A stretch of DNA of 64,000 nucleotides from Paraphoma chrysanthemicola. Lineage: Eukaryota; Ascomycota; Dothideomycetes; Pleosporales; Phaeosphaeriaceae. Below the pieces are notes generated by a model, which was given only the letters and a program-made list of their open reading frames with translations, did not search any database and was not told where the DNA came from. Of the stretch, positions 55,768 through 64,000 are shown piece by piece. The stretch's first letter is position 1. Each line of letters starts with the position of its first letter. A program made the position numbers and the translations under genes. Location: contig JAGMWG010000008.1 in NCBI GenBank assembly GCA_020744225.1, positions 1,116,001 to 1,180,000 on the forward strand. Direction: 5' to 3'.

Positions 55768-57488
55768 GATGGACCTTGAAGCAGGGTAAACGCCATCATC
55801 TCTATATGTGGAGCGCATTTGTACCTTAGTGTTGACATTACGGCCGACGTCCGTCGCGACGATCACTTGGGTATGACATCAAAGGCGCTCTTCAGGGTCC
55901 AGAACAACGCGGATCTGTCGCGTTTGCACGTGTAATGACAACGCCACTGTAAACACAGCAACAGACGACGCCGTCGAGAAAGTAGAATTCATCAGCTACG
56001 ATTGTGGTGTTGCTGGGATGGTATGGTGGTCCATCGAAGCTCTTGCCCGTCAAGCATTGCGCGTGAAGGCAGCCTCTGCTGGCTGGCGGAATTGGCAACA
56101 TTCTGATAAGCTGAGCTTCCGTGGCGGTGAGCGCAAGCGCTGAGAGCTGGTGACGACTTATTGTAGCACATTGCAGACTGATACGCGAGGACATTGTTTA
56201 GCTGTCAGACAGTCGTGTTGCGAGGAGAACCACTGAGGAAGGAATGTTTTATGCCAAGGCACTAAATCTTATGTACGTCTTCACGGCAGTCACAATTGCG
56301 TAACCACCGAATTTGCGACAACAGTTACAGCACTATGCAGAGACATCACGGACGAGCTCTGAATCAGCATCATCAATGGTGTCGTGTCTCGGATAGCCGT
56401 CACCGCCCTGCCGATACGCCTCATCACGTCATCGATGCGACGCGAGTCTCCCGCTACCATCAAGGAGTGTACCACTATCATTTCCCGCAGTATTGCGCGG
56501 CCATCTACAGCAATGACAATCATAAATCAGCTTCAGTATATACTCCAAGATTAGCGACAGCGATAGGTGGATCTGCTTGTAGCGGCACTTTCCGCAGCAT
56601 CGTTACACAATCCCGATCTCACGGCGCACCCGCAGTCGTCTCGTATTGCAATGCGGTTCCCCTGCAGTGTGGCGGCCCCTTTCTTTTCCCCGTAACGAAA
56701 TGGAGAAAGGTTAACGTTAAGCTATCACTTGTGGCGTCGCCCCCCGAGCCGAGCAAACGTTCATTCCGATGTAGTCTAACACGATGCTACGGTCTAATGA
56801 TAGGTATGAACAACCAATGTTGAAGCTAATCGCGTCATTGCCCGCATTCTATACCGCGAGTCTCTTCCAATGCCAATGCAGTCAAACTATTGCAGGAGCA
56901 CAGCGACAAGCATGGCCGTGGAAGCTCTGCCATAGCCTGCGAGATCCTATGCTTTCTTCTTTCGATGGCGCATCGTGCTCTACACCCGAGCTTCACTGAA
57001 CATTAAGTTTCGTTATTGGTCTTGCATAACTGCGACGCGTCTTAGGTAAGTCGTGGAACGCCAACAAACTGCTCATTCTGCGATCCGACCCGGAGCAGAC
57101 TATCTGCAAGGTCGTAGCACAACCTCCAGCTCTGTCCCGAGATCCACCGCTAAAGTGAGCTATGACACTGCTTCGGGAGGCTACAGCTCGCTCATAATCA
57201 AGGGGTCCCGCGACCCGAATCTGTGTGCTTTGGAATCATTCCCTTGCTTCAAGCCTGGCCGTGGTACTGGATACGTCTCACTACCCTGAATTCACAACGG
57301 AGCCGAAGTGTCGGGAGAGAACCAAGTTGGGCTCCACAGTTCCGCCTCGTTCTCTGCTTTAGCTCTTCGAACCGACCAGTTGGAGCTTCTTCGTCCACTT
57401 CGAGAAATTTCACTTCCCATTCGTCTTTGCTGTCTGAGAGGGCGACCTGAATGACCAACGCCCGGTATACCTTGGAACCAGACTGGAA
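55768..57488. other. Intergenic, no firm gene
   Basis: 1.7 kb. A minus-strand ATG frame of 100 codons (56194-55892) is Cys/Ser-rich with no known family; I do not support it as a gene. Nothing else seen. Confidence 0.45.
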
Positions 57489-59132
57489 ATGCCTCTTCAG
57501 AAACTGCCCCCTCATGGCCCAGCCATTGTTAGCTCGCAAGCTACAAACCGCCGGCAGATCCAAGAGCGGAGGCGAACACTACAGACCATCAGCGAACTCT
57601 CAACGGTAGAAATGACCCCGCCAGACTTTCGAAAGATCAATGGAAGTGGAAGGATGGCTGTGGCCGGTCAGTTCGGAGCCTCCGCTGGCAACAAGAAAGA
57701 CTCAAACTTCAAGAAGAGACGAAGCTTGCCACAAAACTACGCCAGGCCAGGATGCGCTCAAGCAAGTCCTCCCCCACCTGTTCCGTCAAGGCACATCGCA
57801 TTCGCGCAGCGTTCGCAACCAGATAATGGTACACAACCAATACGTTCACTACAACCGGAGTCAGGATGGAACGCAAGGAGAGAAAGAGCGAGGCTACAAG
57901 CAGAAGAAGCACTTTCTGGTGTCAGTGTACGAAGCCAGCAGTCCAGCTCCAGCATCAATGTAGCAGCTCTTTCAAGTCAACCTGGTAATTCACCATTACC
58001 GAGGACCAAATCTAGCCAGCCTCATCTCAGATCTCATCACAGCCATCAACAGTCGCTGCGCAACAGCCGCTCCATGACCAGAACGCCTATCAGTCCTGAG
58101 TCACGTCCGAACTTGAGAGCTTCTCCATCACAGAACACCATTCGGGACTACGCACCGTCTGATCTCGCCAGTACAGACTCGAGTTCTTTCCTATCCTCAC
58201 CTAACAACTCTATCCGAAGATCCCGGTCAAGCTCTTCGAGCCAGTCCTTCACGTTACAAGGTGTGCCACCTTTGCCAACGGGATGCGCTCAACCTACGCA
58301 ATCGTACTACACTACCATAACTTCGCCTTATCACTGTGGATACCCGGTTCAGCTTCCAGGACCCATGTATGCAAAGGCGCCCTCAGAGATTCGAACGTCA
58401 TCATTTCCGTCGATGCAATTGCAGTCTAACATACTTCCACCCACCTACCACGCCATCATGTCGCCGGCAATGTATACCAACGAGCAGCACAACCATGCTC
58501 AGCAAGTCCGACCAAAATCACTCACGGCATCGAGTCATCGCCACTCCATGGACAGACATACATCCCGCTCCTCAGTAACATCTCAACACTCGCGCACAAC
58601 TTCCCAGCGCAAACAACACCCCCCTCCTGCTCCTCATCCTCACCCATTACCCCTTCCATCATCCAAACAACCCCGTACCCGCTCTCGATCCCGCTCCCGC
58701 TCCCGCTCCCAATCCCGGTCTCGCACAACCTCCACATCCCACGCAAGATCACCACAATCTCAAACCCAACTCCCCCCCAACGCACACATCTCCCCCCTCT
58801 CCTCGCACCCACCCAAACAGCACCGCTCCATCCCCACGCGCGAAGCCCTCCTGAAATGGAAATCCGAGCGCGAAGAAGCAAAAGCCGAATTCGACGGCAT
58901 CCAGCGCGCCAAGATGAAAGAGCGGGTCCGAAGAGCGAATGAAATGGAACTACAGAAGGAGCGCGAGTTGCAGGCTTTGGGCAAGGGGGCGGAGAAGGGG
59001 GCGAGGGTGTTGGGGGTGGGGTTGGATGAGAAGGGTGGTGGTGGGTATGGCAAGGGGAAGGGGAAGGGTGCGAGGGGTGGGTGTTTTGGTGGGGTTTTTG
59101 GGAGGCTTATGGGGAAGTTGGGTGGGCGGTGA
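57489..59132 (+). CDS. Arg/Ser-rich low-complexity protein with C-terminal coiled coil
   Basis: A 547-residue, intronless protein with no recognised domain. Order: basic N-terminus (NRRQIQERRRTLQTI); Ser/Pro/Gln-rich disordered body with many S-P and R-x-x-S sites; an RS-repeat segment (TRSRSRSRSRSQSRSRT, ~398-414) encoded by near-identical CGCTCC codons around 58680-58724; then a charged helix (TREALLKWKSEREEAKAEFD, KMKERVRRANEMELQKEREL, ~455-500) likely to coil; and a Gly/Lys-rich end (GGGGYGKGKGKGARGGCFGG). RS segments often bind SR kinases or splicing factors, but low complexity alone does not show that here. The long continuous frame supports a real gene. Function unknown. Confidence 0.75.
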   Translation: MPLQKLPPHGPAIVSSQATNRRQIQERRRTLQTISELSTVEMTPPDFRKINGSGRMAVAGQFGASAGNKKDSNFKKRRSLPQNYARPGCAQASPPPPVPSRHIAFAQRSQPDNGTQPIRSLQPESGWNARRERARLQAEEALSGVSVRSQQSSSSINVAALSSQPGNSPLPRTKSSQPHLRSHHSHQQSLRNSRSMTRTPISPESRPNLRASPSQNTIRDYAPSDLASTDSSSFLSSPNNSIRRSRSSSSSQSFTLQGVPPLPTGCAQPTQSYYTTITSPYHCGYPVQLPGPMYAKAPSEIRTSSFPSMQLQSNILPPTYHAIMSPAMYTNEQHNHAQQVRPKSLTASSHRHSMDRHTSRSSVTSQHSRTTSQRKQHPPPAPHPHPLPLPSSKQPRTRSRSRSRSRSQSRSRTTSTSHARSPQSQTQLPPNAHISPLSSHPPKQHRSIPTREALLKWKSEREEAKAEFDGIQRAKMKERVRRANEMELQKERELQALGKGAEKGARVLGVGLDEKGGGGYGKGKGKGARGGCFGGVFGRLMGKLGGR

Positions 59133-59199
59133 ATAGCGTGAAGGGCGGTTTATTTGATGATGTTACGCTTGGGTGATAGGTGATTTGAATGGGTTTAAT

Positions 59200-59400
59200 G
59201 GGACTAGGAGTGAATACTAGAGGTTTAGCTCTAGTTCACGTCCTTACAGTAAATAGCTTATCTATATAAGCAACTTACTCATAAGATACATTACCTTTAG
59301 TTATTCGTATACGTAAGTTAATGTAGCTAAAAAATACCTTAGCTCGGTTTAACTTAGTGAGATACGATTAAATACGCGCGAACACGCGCGAATACGCGCA
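59200..59400. repeat. AT-rich patch ending in a 10-bp AAYACGCGCG tandem triplet
   Basis: About 59200-59370 is AT-rich with many TAGCTTA/TTAGTTA words, unlike its neighbours, and resembles the patch at 8695-8890. At 59371-59400 the unit AATACGCGCG, AACACGCGCG, AATACGCGCA repeats at one helical turn. The block is 282 bp upstream of the FAD-oxidase ATG. A relic of a decayed element or a binding-site array; neither is shown. Confidence 0.55.
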
Positions 59401-59681
59401 AGATCAGTGCTGCTGCACCGTGCGTAGCTCTACATCCATGGCAACCTCCTTTAGAAGTAGCTCATTAAGAAATACTAAAGTGCGCGGCCCACTGTGAAAC
59501 CTCCGAAGCAGATCTTTCATCTTAGGAAGGAGCTACAATGACGTCGCTCTTGCTAGCAATTATGCTCTAAAGGTAGCAAGTACTATAAAGCAGCCGTTAT
59601 GTCCTCAGCTGGAAACAATCACAGCCTTATCAGGTACTTTCGATTGTCGCCGGTTTCATACTTTCTCTCTAATTGCCGACC

Positions 59682-61573
59682 ATGCGCTCCTTCTTTTTCC
59701 TCGCCCCCAGCTTGGCAGGCGCCAGTGTCATCCCTCATAATGTTACGCAGACCTGCAAAACAACCCCTCTCGACTCCTTATGGCCATCTCCTAGGGAGTG
59801 GGCGTCGCTTAACACCACTATCAACGGTGCACTGATACGTAGTGTCCCTGCAGCATTAGCATGCTGGTCCAACAACACTTTCGATTCGACAATCTCTTGC
59901 GAGGTTGCGAATGACAAGTGGACCAACGGAACCTGGCACTCACAACAGCCAGAGTCAGTCGACTACCAGCTTTATGCAAACAACACTTGCTTGCCACCAG
60001 ATGCTCCTGGATACTCCGCCAAGAAGGGCTGCAGTACCGATGCCTTCCCTCAGTACATTGTCAATGCTACGAAAGAAAGCCATGTTGCATATGCGATGCG
60101 ATGGGCTGCTAAGCGTAACATCAGAATTGTCGTCAAGGGTACCGGACATGATTTGAACGGAAGGTCAGAGTTGCGCTCACGAAACCTCGAAGGTAATCCT
60201 ACTGACAGATCTCCAGGTCAAGCGGCGCATACTCTGTGTCGATTTGGACCCGCAGCTTCAACAGTATCAGACGCGAAACTGCCTGGACACCCTCGAACAG
60301 CACCGACTCGACCACCGATGATGTTCTTGTCGTCGGTAGCGGTCAGCAATGGGGCAACGTTCTCAAGTTTGCACTGGACCAGGGTCGAGTCGTGACTACA
60401 GGACAAGATCCCAGTGTTGGCCTCGGTGGTTATATCCAAGGTGGAGGTCACGGACCACTGGGTCGCACTTATGGTCTGGCATCGAATCAAGTCCTACAGA
60501 TGACCGTAGTCACTGCAACCGGCAAAGTTCTCGTGGCCAATGCCGCGCAGAACCAGGACTTGTTCTGGGCCCTTCGTGGCGGTGGTCCCGGACAGTATGG
60601 CGTGGTGACTGAGTACGTTATCAAGCACTTCCCTGCCCCAAGAAATGTCGTCTTCGGTATCCTTGCAATCACACCTCGATTTGGCACCAACGAAAGCCAC
60701 GAAGCTTCCTGGAACGCTGTCGCTACGTTTTTCAGTCATCTGCCAGACCTTATGGATGCTCAGCTCGCAGGCGCAGCTACCCTAGCAAGTGGCAATACCG
60801 CAACCAGATTCTTCCCGACTGTCGCAAGTCAGCAGCCATTCAATGGTATTGCTATTAATCAGGTTTTCTGGGCTTTCAACACTACGCCCACTGCTGTTGA
60901 GGCTCTTGTGCAGCCAGTTATCGATCAACTCAACCCCGGAAACAGCACCAATAGTTCCGTCGCAATTACATTCACCACTTCCAAAATGGACAATTACACC
61001 GAGTTCTTCTCGGCCATCTCCGGCGACAATGTCGCAGGCAGTGAAAGCATGATATCGTCTCGCCTCCTCGGCCGCCGCGAGCTCATCGACACACCACGCG
61101 CAGACGTGATTCGCTATCTCAAGAGTGCCATGACCAGTCAGAACGCATCTAGCGGAACCATGGCTACAGTCGGTCTGCAAGGCGGGCCTGGCATCCGGAA
61201 CGTCCCCGAAGAACGCTGGGGCGCGCTTCTCCCCGCCTGGCGTTCGACATACCTGCACTTCATCTCCAATGGTGCACCAGTCGACTCCGTCGCCGCTGGC
61301 AGTCCCAAGAAAGCGCTCGACGGAGCGGCCCAATGGTATGAGGAGAACCGGGAGCCCATGTGGAGAGAATGGGCGCCTGCAACTGGAGCGTACATGAACG
61401 AGGCAAACCCGTACAACAAGAACTTTGCGAAGGATTTCTACGGCGCGGGATACGAGAGGCTGCGGAGTATCAAAGCTAAGTACGATCCGAACGAGAGTTT
61501 GTTTGTGTTGGCGGGTGTAGGAAGTAATGCGTGGGAGTATGATCTTGACACTGGAAAGCTGTGTCGTGTATAA
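59682..61573 (+). CDS. Secreted FAD-linked oxidase, BBE/isoamyl alcohol oxidase-like
   Basis: A 612-residue flavoprotein of the VAO/PCMH family in two exons, 59682-60163 and 60217-61573. The 53-nt intron ends at CTCCAG (not the earlier GACAG), joining GTGHDLNGR to SSGAYSVSIWT. Signal peptide MRSFFFLAPSLAGASVIP. FAD-binding parts: RNIRIVVKGTGHDLNGRSSG, where the His is the likely covalent flavin site; DPSVGLGGYIQGGGHGPLGR; and DLFWALRGGGPGQYGVVTEY. The C-terminal substrate domain ends with the BBE motif (EANPYNKNFAKDFYGAGYER, KYDPNESLFVL). Cys-rich N-terminal extension (CKTT, CWSN, CEVA, CLPP, CSTD) and many N-x-S/T sites fit an extracellular enzyme like fungal MreA. Its substrate is not known. 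Confidence 0.9.
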
Positions 61574-63239
61574 ATGTAGGTAGGAGGCTGTTGTGGAGAG
61601 CATGTTCTAATCGTCATGATTAGATGATTACAAGTGCTTCCTACTATGAAGGAGAGTAGGATTACGTGTTCAAGGTATACACTTTGAGGATAAGAGGCTT
61701 CGGATTATGAAGCTTCTTTGAGCCAAAGAGAGAGCATATAGTCTTGGCTCTTTACAATATCTTCCTTGAGAACAGTCTTGGCGAATGTTAAGGATGGGGT
61801 TCTGGGTAGCGGAGTGGCGTTATGCTAGCGAAGTCGATTTCTACGATGACCCGTGAAGGATGTGTCGTGACTGGTTGACCAATTCTTGGCTTTCCCTACG
61901 TGTGCACCATGTGGTCGACCACGTTGGGGATCTACAGTCGGAACTCTTTCCGGATGTTTCCGTAAAGATCGACGGCATTCCGGACGGCAGGTAATCCATT
62001 CGGAACGTTTCCCTGCTTACAAGGGCATACTGGTTGGTATGTTCGGGATAAAATGAACGAGGTTGAGGCGATCTTCGACAAGTACGTAATGGCACGGGCC
62101 TCCGTACCACGATCATGCCACGAAGCGTGTCAGGCCCTGATAATGGAGCATAGCTGGGCGCCGAGGGTCATGCTCAGCAGTCAACCCTACAGAGAGTTAT
62201 CGAAGGCATTGAGCCGGGAAAGGCTCTGGAAGAAAGAGGGCGTTGGACGTTTTATCGTTTTGTGGTCTTGGGTCTATAATGTGACGGTGTTATAGGGCAG
62301 ATGGGGATGCGGTTGGCTGGCTCGCTTGAACAGCGGACGCCATGTTTCGCACGCGCTTGCGACCCCGCTGTGGAGCACGCGGAGAGCTGGGGTGTACGCG
62401 TGTGAAGGTCAAGCAAGAGAGAGGTGGAAGAGCAATTCTACCGAGGCTAGTGTCGATCGTGGGTGGCTTGGAGCTGATTCTCCCGAATGTCTTGGTCTGA
62501 TTGGGGAGCAAGGCGCGGCCAGCGGTGAGGCTGACGCGACAATGCGGGTTAGCGCTGGCTGCCGTGTGCTGGGAGGCGGATGTGTTGTGGTTAATCTTTG
62601 TGCCGGGCCTGGATCTGGAGGCCGTGGCGAAGTGGCATGTTGGGTGGTGCGAGACACAACAGACAAGACAGACGGGCCACGCCAGACGCGGTGGTGGTGC
62701 ACGGGATGCTGGAGAGCCGGGGGGGTTTTGGGCTCGCTGCGCGGGACGGCGTGGATGCTACAGTATCATCAGGAGGAGTGATGTGTATCTAAGATTGCGA
62801 TGGGAGATGGGCGAGGCATGCTCGCACGGGCGCGGCGCGGGATTTGTGGTGGAGAAGGAACATGCGCTCGCACAGTGCAGGTGCCAGTGCAGGTGCATGT
62901 GCAGACCAGGGCACGGGCCCAAGTACCCTGGAATTAGATGCACGCCAGAGCCAGCAGCTCCCCGCGAAATCGACGACTGCTGCTGCTGTCTCTGCCCTGG
63001 CCGACGCTGCGCTCGTGTCTTCTCTTCTCTTCTCTTCTCTTCTCCACTCCTGTGTTCGCGTGTTTGGCACTGAAGCTGCAATTCCCTGCGCCCTCCCAAT
63101 GCCTCGCAGCGCCCCGCCGTCGTCGGGAGCTGCCGCACGCCCGCTCCCAGTCGCCGTCTCGTCGTACACAGCACCAGCAGCAGCAGCCTCAGCCTCGTGC
63201 TAGACCGCCCGACGCCTACCCACCCGTCCGCTCGCAGCC
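61574..63239. other. Intergenic, mostly GC-rich leader region of the GTPase gene
   Basis: A plus-strand ATG frame at 62053-62295 (80 codons, MNEVEAIFDKYVMARAS) looks mildly protein-like, and a relic frame just upstream reads HHVVDHVGDLQSELFPDVSV; no family is recognised. From about 62300 onward the DNA is GC-rich and probably holds the promoter and leader of the gene starting at 63240. Confidence 0.4.
63018..63042 (+). repeat. (TCTTC)5 microsatellite
   Basis: Five perfect TCTTC units about 200 bp upstream of the GTPase start codon; a pyrimidine tract of the kind common in fungal leaders. Confidence 0.9.
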
Positions 63240-64000
63240 ATGCCTGCCACTGGTGGAGGACGTGCCGTGCACGCTGCCTCCAAGGCCTCGAGCCAGACGA
63301 AGCGCAACGAAAAGGCGAAGAGCGTCGAGTCGATGCAGGCACCGCGCCGCGAATCCACCCAGGGCCCGTCTGCAGGCGCCCCGTGCCAGCGGCCAGCCCT
63401 CAAGAGCCGCGCATACTCGACCCCGATCGTGCCCAAGAAGCAGAGCGCCGCCGAAGACAATGCCTCGCTGTACTCGCAGGACGGCGAGGAGATTGCCAAC
63501 GATGCCTTCTTCCAGCGCTACCACTTCCCCCAGGACGTCGCCCCCGCCACGGAGGACGCCTCGGACAACTCGCGTGAGTCGTCGTCAGATACCGAGGGCC
63601 CGCTGTCGCCCACGCACATCAAGAACCGCCAGCCCGCAGGCGATGTGGCCGAGGAGCCGTCCTCAGGCGTAGGTTGCTGCTGGCACTGAGGCCGTGGACC
63701 CTGACTGACGTAACTGGTGTAGTCGAGCAACAACGACGCGACGCCCGTCATGCTGGACATGAACATCGCCGTCATCGGCGCGCCCTCGGTGGGCAAGTCC
63801 TCCTTCATTCGCAGAGCCCTCGGGCTGCCCGAGAACACCTCGCCCGCCATGTGCCACCGGAAGTGGACCATTGACGGCAGCCAGTATGTGGTGCGCTTAA
63901 TAGAGCTGCGCATCGACGACGTGCACATCAAGCCGGGCAATATCCTTGAGTGGCCCAAGACCGTGCACGACCTCGCAGTGCCGCGTGTGGATGCCGCCAT
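63240..64000 (+). CDS. Ras-like P-loop GTPase with long disordered N-terminus (3' end outside window)
   Basis: Exons 63240-63668 and 63723 to the window edge; the 54-nt intron (GTAGGT, CTGAC branch, GTGTAG) joins EPSSG to SSNNDATP in phase. The first ~150 residues are disordered, basic then Ser/Glu-rich (SDNSRESSSDTEGPLSPTH). The second exon opens the GTPase fold: LDMNIAVIGAPSVGKSSFIR is strand 1 with the G1 P-loop (GxxxxGKS), followed by a switch I-like stretch and DGSQYVVRLIELRIDDVHIK, where strand 3 and G3 should lie. The usual DxxG is replaced by LIEL, seen also in some fungal Ras-like members of unknown role. Partial, so G4/G5 cannot be checked. Confidence 0.8.

Noticed and set aside
55892..56194. 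100-codon minus-strand ATG frame
   Set aside because: No family, no intron signals, and composition like the surrounding intergenic DNA.

Overview
The window is nuclear DNA of a filamentous ascomycete (Pezizomycotina). I infer this from short introns of about 45-70 nt with GTRNGT donors, CTRAC-like branch sites and YAG acceptors, and from typical fungal families: a HET-domain gene, NIMA kinase, Btb3, a fibroin-3-like protein, GH93, a fungal C2H2 family and UreG. A dothideomycete is my best guess, from the look of the NAC-beta and NIMA proteins, but I cannot prove it. There are no operons, and neighbouring genes are mostly unrelated.

Layout. 0-4.4 kb: 3' end of a sugar transporter, a broken HET gene, and an intron-bearing YeeE/YedE-type sulfur transporter. 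4.4-9.1 kb: a gene-free stretch with a decayed tandem array of about 180-bp units and an AT-rich patch. 9.1-10.7 kb: a complete hexose-type MFS transporter. 12.5-19.6 kb: a duplicated accessory cassette. Each copy pairs a small plus-strand gene encoding an AHIGAW motif with a large minus-strand C2H2-like gene converging on it; the first large gene carries one in-frame stop and the second looks intact. 20.3-31.3 kb is a gene-dense housekeeping block: dienelactone hydrolase, Btb3 ankyrin/BTB protein and NIMA kinase (divergent), Rrp43 exosome subunit, AIF/AMID-type oxidoreductase and NAC-beta. The NAC-beta gene seems to need a one-nucleotide exon. 31.9-35.7 kb: a fibroin-3-like membrane protein with its 5' exon recovered, and a bHLH regulator.

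38.0-45.7 kb holds a run of hydrolases: a secreted GH93-like arabinanase, a secreted type-B carboxylesterase, a metallophosphoesterase and a secreted PhoD phosphatase. 47.7-55.8 kb: a two-helix membrane protein, a zinc-finger-like gene of doubtful integrity, the urease chaperone UreG, and a conserved fungal gene with an apparent one-base frameshift. 57.5-61.6 kb: an Arg/Ser-rich low-complexity protein and a secreted FAD-linked oxidase. The window ends inside a Ras-like GTPase gene with a long disordered N-terminus.

Gene models were built by hand: adjacent open frames were joined where donor, acceptor, phase and protein family all agreed. Junctions whose arithmetic closes exactly are noted. 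No RNA genes were recognised.
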